A DNA stretch of 64,000 nt from Cheilinus undulatus (GCF_018320785.1 NC_054877.1:26270329-26334328); one strand, 5' to 3'. Positions 1-22,100 are shown, counted from the stretch's first letter. Notes: generated by a model not told the origin, from the letters alone. Numbers and translations are program-made.

Positions 1-2300
1 AGGCCGGGGGGGTGCAGAAAAGAAAAGAAGAAAAATGGGAAGCCTCCCACGCTGAAGGCAAGGCTGAACTGCATTATGGGTCATTCTCCAGCTGTCCCTG
101 ATTGTTGATGTCACGGGGGACTGAACTGTTGTGCCTGGTTTGCAGTGGGTGTGGGGAGAGATAGAGCATGTGGACAAACAGGGAGTCTGTGCTCACATGA
201 TGAGATACACGCGAATGGATCACAACAACTGTTCTAGAGAAGTAACCAGTCATGGAGAAACAACTGTGAACATGTAATATGTGAATGTATGAGATCTAAA
301 TAAAACCTCCATCCAGATGATATTTCTATTGACGTTTGATATTGATAGGTTTTAAGATGTGCTACATTTATTGAACATTTGACAGACATTTGTGTATATG
401 TGATGTAATGTCTTGTTGATGCAGCCGTTTTTCTTCCTTGCCTTCAGAGACCTAAACTCAGGATAACACCTCCAACAGCTGATAAATCCAAGTCTAAAAT
501 AAGAGGAAACTCCTGATTCATTCACAAGCTTTTCTTTGACTTCCACAGTCTATATTTGCCAGCAGAGCATTAAACAGACTAAATTATAAAAACAGACTAA
601 AGTCATGGCAGCTGCTATGCTATGTGTTCATGATAGGGGTAGAGCAGTGACTGGAGTGAATGAAATTCATTTAACTGTCAGTCCTAAAGTCAACAAAGAT
701 AATCTCACTCCATCTTTATGGGTGTGATACATGCCAGTTTTGTCATAGATCTGCATGTTTCCTTGAAATAAATCATGACTCATAGCCTACCTTGGTAAAA
801 ATATCAACGTAACACTTTCAATTCTGATCACTCATGTCACTCATGCCTCTAACCAATGCATAGATACATTTAAGATGGACTCTTTCGTGGAGAAATTGAA
901 ACAGTGGCTTCCCAGCTGGCCCTGCTAACTATAGCCAGCCTATTGGGGACTTTTTGTTTGTGTTGTTTCTGTATTAAGTAAGTAAGCCTACCGGTTGAAA
1001 CGACTAAGTAGCCTTTAGCTGAGCCTTCTATATGGTAAAGGGCATCCCAAACGCTGGTTAACATTCGCCACCTAAGTTTGGCTTCAATCAGATTTGGAGG
1101 GGACTGAAAAAAAAAATGTTGCATGTTAGCATGGCTACATACCGACATTACTATAGTCCAATGGACCCACTTACAAGAATAACATTTCAAAAACAAGGGC
1201 TCCAATCATTTCAGGAAGAGTGTGGTTTAAATTTTCAAGAGGCAACAATGAATAAACAGTGTGTTTTTGTTGCTTTTATGAATAATAACGAGTATTTATT
1301 AAGCACTAATTTTTCAATTTGTTTCCCTAGTAGCCCATCATTTAGTCTTAGCCAAACCATGAAATGGTTCATTTGGCAAACTGTAAGTCACAGTTTAGCC
1401 CACAGGTAATACCAGACAGTAACAGAGGATAGATGGTTCAATTCTAAAAGATGGCTTGCCCTTTAAATGACAAATTTCAACTTCTTCCCTCTAGACGTAG
1501 ATTTTAAGTACCAGTGATTCATAACTAAATGTTATGAATCAGTTTTGTCCCAGCAGCCACCAGTGAGATGAACAAGTCATAGAAATATAGTTCCAATGAT
1601 GTAGGAGCAAACTGTGTGTTAGTTATTGAATAATTATTGCAATTCACACTTGTTTTTCTCGTGTTCCTTTTTTAGAGATAGCACATTTCTTATTTTGTTT
1701 TAACCTACCATGTTTTTACCATTATAGGCACACTGTTTCCTGCTCTTTGTCATTGTAGGATACAAAGAATAGATTAATGAGAAAAAATAATAGTTCTAAC
1801 AACTGTAGCATCAAGCTGCAATATAAAAATAAATTTGGAAAAAATGGAGGGGGTCTAAATACTTTCTGACTGCACTGTATAATATGCATGTATATATTTA
1901 TTTCAGGGATCATTTTTGGTTATGTCTTCATTTTTAGACACCTGGTGTGTCTGGTGAATTAATATTATATTCACAAATGACAGCTTTTCAGAGTATATTT
2001 CAAAACAGTCAGATAAATTCAAAGACAAGGGTATTCAGTTAAAAAGGAATTAATTATTTATATCATTTAAATTAAAAAAATGCCTAGTTCAAGTGTTTCA
2101 ATGTAGCCTATTGTTTGATTTAGTGTTTTTATTTTCATGTTTTTTTTTTCTTTATCCAGACATGATAACTTGTATCATCTCTATTTTTCAAAGAAATGTC
2201 TGGTTTTAGGAGGATGAAGATAATAAAATAGCTGAAGAAGTTTATTTTATTTCAGGCTTTTAAGAACTCATTTCTCTCTTTATTTCCCCAGTAGCCCATC
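1..2300. other. 5' intergenic spacer, no gene recognised
   Basis: I see no convincing coding exon here; the open frames are short and unlike known proteins. An AATAAA at 299-304 could be the poly(A) signal of a plus-strand gene lying left of the window, but nothing in 1-298 confirms this. A short direct repeat reading AGTAGCCCATCATTT occurs at about 1331 and 2291. A Tc1-type end lies between them. Confidence 0.5.
1790..1882. mobile_element. Tc1-like transposon end (remnant)
   Basis: The text running up to 1880 contains GTCTAAATACTTTCTGAC followed by TGCACTGTAT. This matches the usual outer end of fish Tc1-family elements, which begin TACAGTGCA and continue with a 'tactttctgac'-type inner terminal repeat. 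I find no partner end and no transposase nearby, so this is a solo end or a very decayed copy. Confidence 0.5.
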
Positions 2301-2368
2301 ATTTTCTATCAGTGGAACAAATATTATGAAGTCCTTACCGTGACCAGGTGGTGGCGGTATAGCGCTAT

Positions 2369-2513
2369 TTTGAATCAACCTGAAAAGATCGCAGAAGAAG
2401 AAGGACGGTTATGATGTCATTACGAGGACCAATCAAATCCTTTAATAACCGGAAATAACACAAGTTTAAATATTGTGCGGTACAGAATTTGACTCGCCCC
2501 TAGGTAAGTAAGA
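2369..2513 (+). promoter_or_regulatory. kif2c promoter and 5' non-coding exon
   Basis: A TTTGAA hexamer (2369-2374, within CTATTTTGAATC) fits the cell-cycle homology region (CHR). A CCAAT box follows at 2429-2433. A good splice donor, CTAG|GTAAGTA, closes a non-coding exon at 2513, and the coding exon opens at 2714. CHR plus CCAAT is the usual promoter set of G2/M genes, which suits a mitotic kinesin. The start of transcription is not visible; the promoter reading is inference. Confidence 0.5.
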
Positions 2514-2731
2514 TTTTACCGTTAGTGAGATGAAATAAACAAACAAATAACATATTTCGAGTTCGTTAACGGTGACTTCATACATGTTATAACTTTGAAA
2601 TGAAGAAATGTTTTTTCAGAAACCACAGCATTGTCGTCATGTAGCGTTAGTTAGCTTGTTGTTAAACCGTTAACGTTACCTGATTTCTGTTCCTGATCTC
2701 CGTGAACTTGTAGGACCGAGGCAGAGCTGCA

Positions 2732-11201
<8,470 letters not shown>

Positions 11202-11301
11202 GACAAACTACACAGACTAACCCAGATAAACAATTTCTGTTTATTGGATGCTGTTAGATCCAAATGGTTCCCTTTGTTTTTATTATATTATTGAGTATTC
11301 A

Positions 11302-11311
11302 AATAAATAAA
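11302..11311 (+). terminator. kif2c poly(A) signals
   Basis: Two overlapping AATAAA hexamers (11302-11307 and 11306-11311) lie about 100 bases after the kif2c stop codon, which fits a short 3' UTR. Confidence 0.7.
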
Positions 11312-12650
11312 ATGTATTCAAACACTAACTCATAACATTTTTATAGAGTTCTCTAAGAGCCTTCAAAGGGAACTACCTTGCATACAGGCCTACTGTTGGG
11401 GATAGCACTTTTTTGTGGATGTTGACATGTCTTACCATGTGCAGTTAATAAATCTGTTGATTGCTAATGACTAAAGACTATGACCAGGATTTCCACATGT
11501 TGAAAATTAAGTTTAATTCTGATAATAAATCCTAGAGCAGACCTCTGTCGTAGGTAATGGAGCGCTTTTATGTTTCTAAACATTACAGTTGTAAATTATA
11601 TTAAGTGCTAATAATGGCACCAAGAAAAATGACTTGGGCTTTATGGTATTCCCTTAACTGTTGCTCTCATTAAAAACTTAAAAATAAATCTACAGTATCT
11701 TTCAAAATTGAGGTAAATTTTCATTATTATATAAATATTTTTTTCAACATGATTATGAACATTACTCTAAAAATTAGTGCAAATGTTACATAAATCTAAG
11801 GCAAAGTTTAATTTGAAAAGTTATTGTAAATAACCAATTAAATGTAAATAAATCACTGTGTTTGTTATATTTAATTGTATGTATAACTTTTTTAAGTCAT
11901 TCTTAAACATGACCTACTGGGATTCTCTGGCTTTTATGTGATAGATGTTTGACAAGTGGGCCAAAAGAACTTCTAACCTTGCTTTGACCTCAAGAAAATT
12001 GTGGCATGTGTGATTTAAGAACACAGTTTTACTGGATTTCAAATTCAGGATTAAACACTGTTTGACTTACTCAGTTGAAACCAAGATGTATCATGGGAAC
12101 AAATCAGAAATGGCAAATATGTCAACTAAAAGATATGATAGGGTCGCACAATGGTTTAAATCAAGCTTAAGTTGATGGAAAAAATGAGGCTGAAATTAGG
12201 TCTATAAAGCTGTTTCTCCAGTCTGCTACAGAATTCATGCCAACCTGTACTTATACCCAGAAGACACATGAACTCTTGAATGTACAGATAACAATAAATT
12301 ACACTCAAGAAAATATAGAAAGTAAGATATAAAGCAAACTGATAGACAAACAGACTGAATCATAATACCAGAGCCGCCTTGAAAGGATGCCTGCACACCG
12401 AGATGTGTTAACTTTATGAGATTAACATTAGTATCTTTTATATGTATATTGTACAAAGAAACACTCAATTAATTCTGAGAGGTCCTGTTCCAGCAGAAAA
12501 TAAAGCACTGAGTCAGTTTCAGATTATGTTTATGGCTGTGTGTCTGCCACTTGGTCAGTTTTTGGGGGGTCTTCAGTAAGTAAAAAAAAAAAAATGGTGT
12601 CAGTCATTGAGAGAGGGCTGGTGTAGTCAGTTTGACCATCAGAACTTGTT
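11312..12650. other. Intergenic spacer, nothing recognised
   Basis: AT-rich sequence between the kif2c poly(A) signals and the diffuse repeat. I see no coding exon, RNA gene or terminal repeat in it. Confidence 0.5.
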
Positions 12651-12654
12651 AGGG

Positions 12655-13394
12655 CCAATGAACAAAATTCACACTAAAAGTTCTTAATAACTGGAAATAT
12701 TTTTTTTTTCCAAAATCCTCTCAATTTCTGAAATTTCAAACATTACCCAACATTTTGCAGAATTTCTTGAAATGTTTTAAAAGTATCCCATAATATGTAT
12801 CCCATTTTTAAAAATATTCCCCAAATATTTCTGAGACTCCTAAAGCCTAAATTTTCCAATAGAAATCTACCCAAAAATTCCTGTAATTTTTCAAGCAAAT
12901 TCCCTAAAAATTTCTTTGCAAATTTCTCCCCAAACTTACAAATGCATTCAAATAAAACAACAGAAAAGTTGCACATTTCCTGAATTTTCCATGAAAATAC
13001 CTAAAAATCTCAAATGAAATTCCCACCCAAAAGAAATCAAATAAAATTCTCAAAAGCTAGACACACAGTTCCCTGAAATTATTAAGTAAATTCCCCATAA
13101 TTTCAATGCAAATCCAACCCCCAGGTTTACAAATGCGTTCCATTAAAATGACAGAAAATACCCTCAAACATCCAAATTTCCTTAAAATGTTTTGAAAATT
13201 TTAAAGGATCCCCTCTCTGAGATCCCCAATCAATTTTTGTAAAATTCAAAAATCAATTTCTGAATTTCCAGAAAATACCCAAAAAACTGAAATCAAATTC
13301 CCTTAGAAAAAAACAGAAGATGCCCGAAACTTAGAAATACGGTTCCCCAATGTCTATGAAAATGCCTAAAAATTATCACAAATTCTACCAAACA
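12655..13394. repeat. Diffuse AT-rich 'CCCAAAATTTC' repeat, left part
   Basis: The tract is made of endlessly varied short words such as AAATTCCC, CCAAAAATTCCTG, GAAAATACC and CAAATTTC. A longer unit seems to return: (C/T)TTACAAATGC, then a C(A)TTC word, then ACAGAAAA, occurs near 12935 and again near 13126, about 190 bp apart. The same texture resumes at 15500-15665 after two inserted elements. It appears on the opposite strand at about 58030-58340. I cannot assign a family. Confidence 0.55.
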
Positions 13395-14818
13395 TGTAAA
13401 ATATGTATGAAATATCTACAACTTTAGATCAAAAAGAATTTATGGTTGGAGTTTTTATTGACTTATCTAAAGCCTTCGACACTGTAATCCACAGCATTTT
13501 ATTGTCAATGCTAAAGGCGTATGGGGTATCTGGTGTTGAGCTTGATTGGTTTAGAAGTTACCTGCTTAACAGGGAACAATATGTTGTTTGGAACAGAGCT
13601 AAATCCTCATACAGTAATGTACAGTGTGGAGTTCGACAGGGCTCCATACTGGGCCCACTCCTATTCCTTATATACATCAATGACTTACCTTTGATATCAA
13701 ATGATGCCTTTTTTTATTTTGTATGCCGATGATACAGACATTTTCATCACAGATTAAGATGAACATAAATTGATTGCTTGAATGAACAGTGTTTTAGATA
13801 GGATTGACTACTGGTTCAAGTGTAATAAATTATCCCTTAATGTTAAAAAGAGTGCAAACATAACTTCCAAGCCTAAATGTAGAACTCTGTCTGATAATAT
13901 CCAGCCTGTTACCATAGATAATACTGTGCTTGAACATGTTCCATATGTTTAGTTCTAAGGTGTTCTTATCAATGACAAGCTCAACCAGAAAAAGCATCAT
14001 TTGTATCCAATAAATTAGCTGAAAATAATGGGATTTTACAGTGTGTAAGACACATCTTGTCAAAAAGAAATCTCATGGATCTGTATTATAGTATGGTTTA
14101 TCCTTTTATTTCTTACAGTAATATAGTCTGGGCCAATACATACGAAACTAATTTTCATTCCATTTTTTTTCTATTGCACAAAAAAATTGTTAAAATTGTC
14201 ACCTACTCAGAGTGGAATGCTCATACTGCTCAATTATTTCAAAGCCTGCCAATATTAAATATATTTGATCTAAATATTATGCAAATAGGCACTATAATTT
14301 TTCAGTACCATCATAATTTACTTCCTGAATCTTTCAATGACTTTTTTGTGACTAGGTCTGATATCCACCATTATGATACCAGATCTATGGATCTTCTCCA
14401 TGTCCATTCTACAGAACCAGCCTTGGACAGTTTTCAATCAGGTTCAGAGGCCCGGTAATCTGGAACAGATTTTCTGCCTCACTCCACAGTCACACTTCTA
14501 TTCCTGCCTTCTAAAGAGATCTTAACAAACACTTTTAAACTGCATATAGCAATTTTTAAGTGCATTGTACTACGACACAACAATTAATTGTTTTACTGTA
14601 AACTGTATTATCCTCCTTCCTGCTTTTGATTTTGAGAATAGGAATTTGTTGGTATTTTTCTCCTGACAGGATCTAGCAAATGTTTATGTTTAATATTAGG
14701 TGGGACCCTCTTATAAGCCCTCGGGGGTTTCTTTTGTCCCACCTGTGCATTTAATATGCTCATGTATTCCTTTGTATTATTTTAATCTTCTTTCTTTTGC
14801 ACCAATAAATAAAGAAAT
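13395..14818 (+). mobile_element. LINE (L2/Jockey-like) 3' half, broken
   Basis: 13403-13732 encodes reverse-transcriptase blocks: [11 protein letters not shown], then [13 protein letters not shown], then [20 protein letters not shown]. 14057-14458 encodes the downstream region of such LINEs (YPFISYSNIVWANTYETN, then HHNLLPESFNDFF, then IHHYDTRS). Frames are interrupted between the two. The YADD-type active-site region is present near 13722 but shifted in frame. It ends in 'accaataaataaagaaata', where the next element begins. The 5' half, including any endonuclease, is absent, as is usual for 5'-truncated LINE insertions. Confidence 0.8.
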
Positions 14819-15500
14819 ACACTGCCTGGCCAAAAAAAAAAAAGTCGCCACCTGGATTTAACTAAGCAAACAGGTATGAGCCTCCTATTGGATAATTACT
14901 GCATAGGCGATTATCTTTCAGCTGGCAACAGGTAATTTAACCCCAGCTGATGCAAAGAGTAACTTCTTATTTCTTAAACAATCATGTCAAAAGACACATC
15001 CTGTGGTCGTGGAAAAGATGTTAGTCTGTTTAAGAAGGGTCAAAACCACTAATCAGTAAGGCTAACCGGAAAAAAGGCTTCAGTTTGCTAGGGAGCATAA
15101 AGATTGGACTCTGGAGGAATGGAATGGAAGAAGGTCATGTGGTCTGATGAGTCCAGATTTACCCTGTTCCTGAGTGATGGGCGCATCAGGGTAAGAAGAG
15201 AGGCAGGTGAAGTGACGCACCCATCATGCCTAGTGCCTACTGTACAAGCCTGTGGGGGCAGTGCTATGATCTGGGGTTGCTGCAGTTGGTCAGGTTTAGG
15301 TTCAGCAACATTATGTGCCAAAAGAATGAGGTCAGCCGACTACCTGAATAAACTGAATGACCAGGTTATTCCATCAATGGATTTATTCTTCCCTAATGTC
15401 TCGGGCATATTCCCAGATGACAATGCCAGGATTCATCGGGCTCAAATTGTGAAAGAGTGGTTCAGGGAGCATGAGACATTAATGCAACACTTGATGGAAA
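14819..15500 (+). mobile_element. Tc1-like transposon, 3'-truncated
   Basis: The start CACTGCCTGGCCAAAA and 'gtcgccacctggatttaactaagcaaa' is a familiar fish Tc1 terminal repeat. 15104-15490 encodes a transposase core piece on the plus strand: [20 protein letters not shown], then [18 protein letters not shown], then [14 protein letters not shown]. The right end is missing, because the sequence passes straight into the AT-rich repeat at about 15500. It begins exactly where the LINE tail stops. Confidence 0.8.
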
Positions 15501-15665
15501 TAAATCTTGTGATATTAAAAACCTCAAAGCAAATCTCCCAAAATATCAAAATAAATTTCCATTAAAATTCCTGTAATTTTCAAAGCAAATTGTCCCAATA
15601 TTTCAAGCAAATTTCTTACACTTCAATGAAAATACTGGACAATTTCCTGAAAAATTCTAAGCAGA
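15500..15665. repeat. Diffuse AT-rich repeat, right part
   Basis: The words CAAAGCAAATCTCCC, AAATTTCCATT, CTGTAATTTTC and CAAGCAAATTTC are the same texture as 12655-13394, including CTGTAATTTTTCAAGCAAAT near 12880. The simplest reading is one tract split by the LINE and Tc1 insertions. Confidence 0.5.
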
Positions 15666-16026
15666 AATGATTGCTATGTTGTCGAAAAGCCAAAATGTAA
15701 TGTCAAGAGGTTAAAAATGAATATGTGTGGTTCCCTTTATTCATAGGATATTTGGTTCAGTCTAAAAGCTGACAGTCAGTAATGGAATGAGAATTTCAGG
15801 GAGAATTTAAGAACTGTATTACAGAGACATTATTTTACATGCAGGTAAAAATAATTACATCCTGACAATAATAACAAAAATCACTTAAGAGCAAATGTCC
15901 GGAAGAAGATAAAACATAAATATTTGAGATAACTTTAGTGATAAGAAACATTTTTTTCCAAAATGCACATCAGAAACAAAAAACAAATCATGATTACTGT
16001 ATTAGTAGTGGTTATTTACCGCCTTG

Positions 16027-16177
16027 CCAATGGGTGGCGCTGCAGTGTGACACCAGCTGTGTTTAAACGTCAGATTGGAGTTGAAGGGAAAGAAGGGACC
16101 AACCAGTGAGGAGGTGTACAGATTAACCTCCTCTCTCGTCTGTCTGGGTGAGGAAACAAACCCCGGAACGGACGGCG
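16027..16177 (+). promoter_or_regulatory. selenot proximal promoter / 5' UTR
   Basis: A CCAAT box (16027-16031, TTGCCAATGGG) lies about 150 bp before the selenot ATG. The stretch up to the start is locally richer in G and C than its surroundings. The transcription start itself is not visible. Confidence 0.45.
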
Positions 16178-19100
16178 ATGAAGTGGTCACGGTTTTCCCT
16201 CCTCGTCTTGGGGGTTTTCTCGCTGTGTTACGCCACGTCTGGTGACAGCAGTGGCGTGAAGAAGATGAAGATGCAGTTTGCCACGGGACCCCTGCTCAAG
16301 TTTCAAATTTGGTAAGCAAAACAGCAAAAATCTGGCGAGTCATTGCAAGCTAGCTAAACTCCCCGGCTAACAACACCCTAGGCCGAAAATCGATAAAGCT
16401 GGTTTACTAACCCGAAGGAGGTTTAATATGTTCACATGGAGGGGGAACTTTGGTTTAACACTTGTTATACATTAGTAAAATAATCTAGCTACAATTTAAA
16501 CACCGGGGACGGTGAATTTTTGCGGGTTATTACAGTTTCTTGGACGTTTCGCCAAAAATAAGGTCCCACTTCCGCTGTCAAAAAGTACTTGACGTAATAT
16601 GTCTTGATAGTTTTGAGTTTACTCGTGTTTTATTAGCACTCTTTCAACTTAAAACCCTTTTTTACTACCGGTCTGTGTTTTGCAGAATATTTTGAATTCC
16701 TAGTTGTCAAAACAATAAAAGTTGCCGTCCCTCGTGTTCACTGATTAGATTGACGTCTGCCTTGTAGTTGTAATGGCTGGATTATTTTTAATCCCATTAA
16801 AGAGCTCCATCTGTTTGAAACTATGTTCATGCTGTTTTTGATTTTTTAGGTGGCGGTGGAAAGAAACATCTAGCATAAAATAATCCAAATTAGAATGAAA
16901 GGCAAATCTGGGATTTGTGTTTAGCATGGTTGTTTAGGTGCCATGCGGTTTTCACTCATTAAGGATGCGTCACTTTTGCTGTGTAAAATAAATATTTGCA
17001 TTTTTGTTAACAGCACGTAAACATGTACAACGTAAACAACTGTCAGATGAGTGTAGAGCATTGGAAATGTATAGTATACATATTAAAGCTGGCAAGTTGC
17101 TGCTCACACTGCCCTGAAAAATAACCTAAGATCAAACATGACACACTTATTGTTTGCCTTCACATATACTTGTTTTCAGTGGTAAATTCCATATCTATGC
17201 TTGTGGTCATTGTATTATTGTGGCTGTCTTTTGTTCCCATATGCTCTTGCAACTTTGTACTGTCTTTCTAACGGCATGTTTGTCTCCACACAGCATTTCC
17301 TGAGGGTACAAGCGGGTGTTTGAGGAGTACACGCAGGCCTTGTACCAGCGGTACCCAGACATCCGCATTGAAGGGGAGAACTATCTTCCCATACCCCTCT
17401 ATCGGTAAGAAAGATAGCATGCCTTGTTTTAAATGGATTATTTCTGGCTTTGTTAAAGCACTCGGAAAACAACCAGGATTGACTTGTACTCGTGACAGAC
17501 AGAAGTTCTCTTGCAGTTTGTCTTATCTGGCTGAGGATGTAGGTTTTTTTTTTTTTTTTTTTTTTTTTTAGATTTATTTTTGGGCATTTCTTGTGCCTTT
17601 ATTAGATAGGGGAGGACAGTGGATAGAGTTGGAAACAGGGTCAAGCATGGGGGAGAGACATGCGCCAAGGGGCCCCAGGTCGGACTTGAACCCAGGCCGC
17701 CCACGCATATGGGGAGTGCCCCCAACCACCAGGCCACCTGCTCCCCACTGAGGATGTAGTTTTGATAGTTTTATAGATGTAGAAGTATTGGCCATGTAAT
17801 TATGTCCTCAGCAGTAAATTTTATCAGCTCTGAAGTGTGTTTGGTTTATTTCTCAGGCTGCAGACATGCCCAACAACCTTTACAAAGACATATTTGTGGC
17901 ATGTGTTTAGTCTGAGAGGAAAACCCAAGGCAAAAGGCTTTTAAAGCAGTGGTTTCAACTGGTGATCGGGTTCTGAAAGTGGGACATGGAGCTGTCTCCA
18001 GTGGGTCATGAATGTGTGCCTGGAATAAAGGGGGGGGGGGTCGTCTTTGTATCTCACAAAAAGAACCAAAGTAAATACAAAATGTAGTTTCTAAATGATG
18101 ATTGTATTTATTAAGGGAAAAAAATCCAACCTATCTGGCCCTGTGTGAAAAAGTAATTTCCCCCTGAACCTAATAACTGGTTGTGCCACCCTTGGCAGCA
18201 ATAACTGAAATCAAGCATTAGCCATAACTGGTGATGAGTCTTTCACATTGCTGTGGAGTAATTTTGACCCACTCCTCTCAGAATTGTTTTAACTTAGCCA
18301 TTGGATGTAAGGCCTTGGCCACTCCAAAACCTTCATTTTGATATTTTTTTAGCCATTCAGAGGTGAACTTGTTGGTATTTTTCTGGCCGTTTTCCTGCTG
18401 CATAACCCAAGAGTGCTTGAGCTTGAGGGCACAAACTGATGGCTGGACGTTGGCCTTCAGGATTTTCTGGTGGACAGCAGAATTCATTGTTCCATCAATC
18501 ACAGCAAGTGGTCCAGGTCCTGAAGCAGCAAAGCAGCCCCAGACCATCACACTGCCACCACCATGTTTGACTGTTGGCATGATGATCTTTTTATCAAATG
18601 TTGTGTTATTTTTACTCCAGATGTAACGGGCCGCACACCTTCCAAAAAGTTCAACTTTTGTCTCATCAGTCCCCTGAATATTTTTCCAAAAGTCTTGGGG
18701 ATCATCAGGATGTTTTTTGGCAAATGTGAGACGAGCCTTTGTGTTCTTTTTTTGTCAGCAGTGGTTGTATAAAAGGGATCACATTTATACAGTGATGTTT
18801 ATTGCTTTCAAAAGGGAAATGAAGCTCGGTTTTACCAACAAAAAAAAAATCTTGCATTTAATGTACATTATTCAAAGAAATCATTTTTCATGACTTATGT
18901 CTGTACTTAAAAAGAATACATTGTCAACTGTTTTGTTTTATATCTTTTTCCTAAACTAATAGTTAGTCCCAGGTAGAGTAACAAGTCCTTGTAAATCAGC
19001 ATATCGATCAAAATCCAACTTTGTGAATCACTTTTAATTTTCAGTGAATAATGCCTGTGATGTTAGAAGTAGAGATCTAATTTGACTTTATGTGTCTAAA

Positions 19101-22100
19101 TCTGGATTATTTAAAATCACTGCTAAAAAAGGATGAGTCTCAGTGCCAGACTGTTTATATCTACAGTCCCTGGGGGTTTACATAGACAGGCATGGTGTCA
19201 TGGTGCTGAGACTCTCAGGTCTCATTAACACACCAGAGATGAGCTGTTTTAGAGAAAGGAAACATAATTATGTTGTCTATTTTTCACTCTGTCCTCTCTC
19301 CCGGTCACACAGCCACAAAAACAAGCCCTTTGGCCACTGACAGGTTCAGGTTCAACCAGTAACACTTGTTACAGATTAATGATAGTAGGAACAGAGGTAA
19401 AAGTATGCAAACTCTGTTGCTTACTGATAAGTGTGATATTTCTGAAACCATGTTTTAAGTTAAGAATTTTTACTTTAATAATCCCTATGCAGAATCCTTC
19501 TCACTGTTTGAATGGCTGTTTGTATTGTTTACAGGACAAAGCGTTTGACAGTGTTGACTCTAATTTTCTGTTTATTCTACATAGCGAAGATTAGTTTGAA
19601 TGAAATGAGGCCATGCCATTTCAACTCTGTTTTCAACATATTAATATTCATGACAAATTAAAACAACTTGTTTGATATTTAGATTTGATTTAAAGATAAT
19701 TCATTGCCACTACAACCATTTAGGAGGGTGTCCGCAGGGTCTGAAAAAGTATTGACAAATCGTTTTAGCCAAAATTAAGGCTTATACAAAGTATTAAATG
19801 CAAGAACACTCAAAATCAGAATCAAAGGGTATTGAATTGGGCAATTATACCTTGGTTTTTTTTTTCTTCTAACCTAAAAGTGTGTTTTTCTAATCTTTAG
19901 CTTAAATTGCAGTGCAAAACTTGTGCATGTGTACATCTAGGTTGTGATGTAACTATTTAGGCTGCTTAAGTAAAAAAAAAAAAAAAAAAAGACCTTCCAG
20001 GTAGCTACCTAATGGTGTCAGTTTATTTTTTTCACATCTATTCTCAAAAATAAGTCAAACCAACCACATTTATTTTTCTTAGTCATATTTTTGTCTTTCT
20101 AACAGCACAAACATGTACGTAACTGTGTTGTTATTGTAATGGGTCCAAAAGCGAAGATGCACTAGTCTTAAAATGTATGAAGAGTGTCTTTTAAAAAGTC
20201 TTAAAAAGTATTACATTTAATATCAGATTTTCTGTTTATACTCTGTTGTAATGATTTAATGTTTGATTTATTGTATTAAAATCCCCTCTGTTGTTTTATT
20301 CCCACAGACACATTGCTTCCTTCCTGTCTATGTTCAAGCTGCTGGTGATTGGGCTGATTATTGTTGGCAGGGACCCATTCGCCCTCTTTGGTATGCAAGC
20401 CCCCGGCATCTGGGAGTGGGGTCAGGGAAACAAGGTAAGGTTAACTGGAACTGAAGGTTTCATCCTTAAACTCTGATTATATGAGAGACTTTGACCTAGA
20501 CCTATCAGAAGAGTTCTCACACATCTTCCTCATGAATATGCACGGAAGGTGAAGATGGAGGAAAGTATGCTTTAGTTTAGCTGTTCCTAACACAGCTGTG
20601 CCACTGCCAGGCACAAGTCAAACCCATGGGATATCATTAGCTGTTAATTGAGGGTGTTTCAAACCATGTTGCTAAGTATTGTTTTGCTTAGATCTGTTAT
20701 CCCCTGGGTTACACACAAAGACTCAGAGACTCAACAATGACTGCAAACAGTAGATATTTGCAAGCAAAAAAATGTTGCATTATTGGCTATCATCACAGTT
20801 TAACAGAAAGACGAGGCTATGAAATTGTAGAGTAGATTTTTTGTCTGTGCTTTACAGCATTGAGCATTTGTCTTTCTCTAGCATTGTCAGAAATCTTTTT
20901 TATATATAAATATTAAATGAACCCAGACTTTTATAATTACAGAGACATGTTTGAGGGTGTCTCGCTTTGTATGTGCATTTAGACCTGCTCCAGGTTAACT
21001 TTCAACCTGTGACAATTCCTTAAATCACACAGCCTAAATAGGGAATCCTGCCTCATTGACCCACTCTTTCCTGTCTGGTAATTTGCCACTGTGTAATCTG
21101 ACTGCGTCCTAATCTCATCAACCATTGAGTAAAGCTCATTTTGAAAAGGTCAGCTGAGGTCACTAATGCACTACTCGGTGTATTCCCAGGGGGCCTTACA
21201 AACAGAAACTAAAAGTAGAGGGAAGTGTCCAAAGTAACAAATGAAACAAGTGTACACCTGAAATATGTTCTACATATTTCAACACCTCTATTAAAATTCA
21301 AAATAAATGTGTCTGGTACATGGTCTGGTATATGATAGCAGTGGTAGTGGATGTGTTAGGCTGAAATCCATATTTAGACACAAATAATTAAACAACAATC
21401 AAAGCTAACAAAGATTAATGCTGACTTCTAACTGTGTTGGCTCTAATTACTGCTTTATTTTGCTATCTGAGATGTGCTTTGAAAAAACAAGTTTTTGAAT
21501 CAAGAATCTACTGATCAACTGTAACAACGCATAAATAGCACAATGCTTGTTACTGGAGGGGAAAAAAAACAATCGATTTTGACTTCTGGTTTGTGTTTGG
21601 TCTCTAATTTGTGGATTTTTTTTTAACCTATCCTGAACACTCATCAGGAATGATTGCTTTTCTCGATATTATTTTCATTAAACTGTTAGCCAAGTCACCC
21701 TGTTGGCTTCAACCCTGTGATTGATTCAGGACTTTGGCAGTTACTGTACTGGTCATGAATGTTTAGTGGATTGATTTTGCAAAAAGGAAAGAGGATGGAA
21801 GAGGGTGCGAAAAGATTGTGCATCTGAAGTTTTCCTGGTGTTTCTTTCAGATTTATGCTTGCATGATGGTGTTCTTCCTCAGCAATATGCTTGAAAACCA
21901 GTTAATGTCTACAGGAGCGTTTGAGATCACGTTAAACGGTGAGTCTGAGATTTATGGTTTGCTTTTTACCAAGTGAACCTCTTTTGTTTGTTTATTGTGA
22001 GTTGTTTGCATTGATAAATGGATTTGTACTCTGGCTGCAGCTGTAACACCATCAACTTGGGATTTATCTTCATATAATAACTTTTAGGCTTGAGATGGCT

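Noticed and set aside
17660-17747. tRNA gene on the minus strand
   Set aside because: The A-box region and B box belong to a SINE head: the sequence continues into a SINE body with poly(A) and target duplications, and the head is not a clean cloverleaf.
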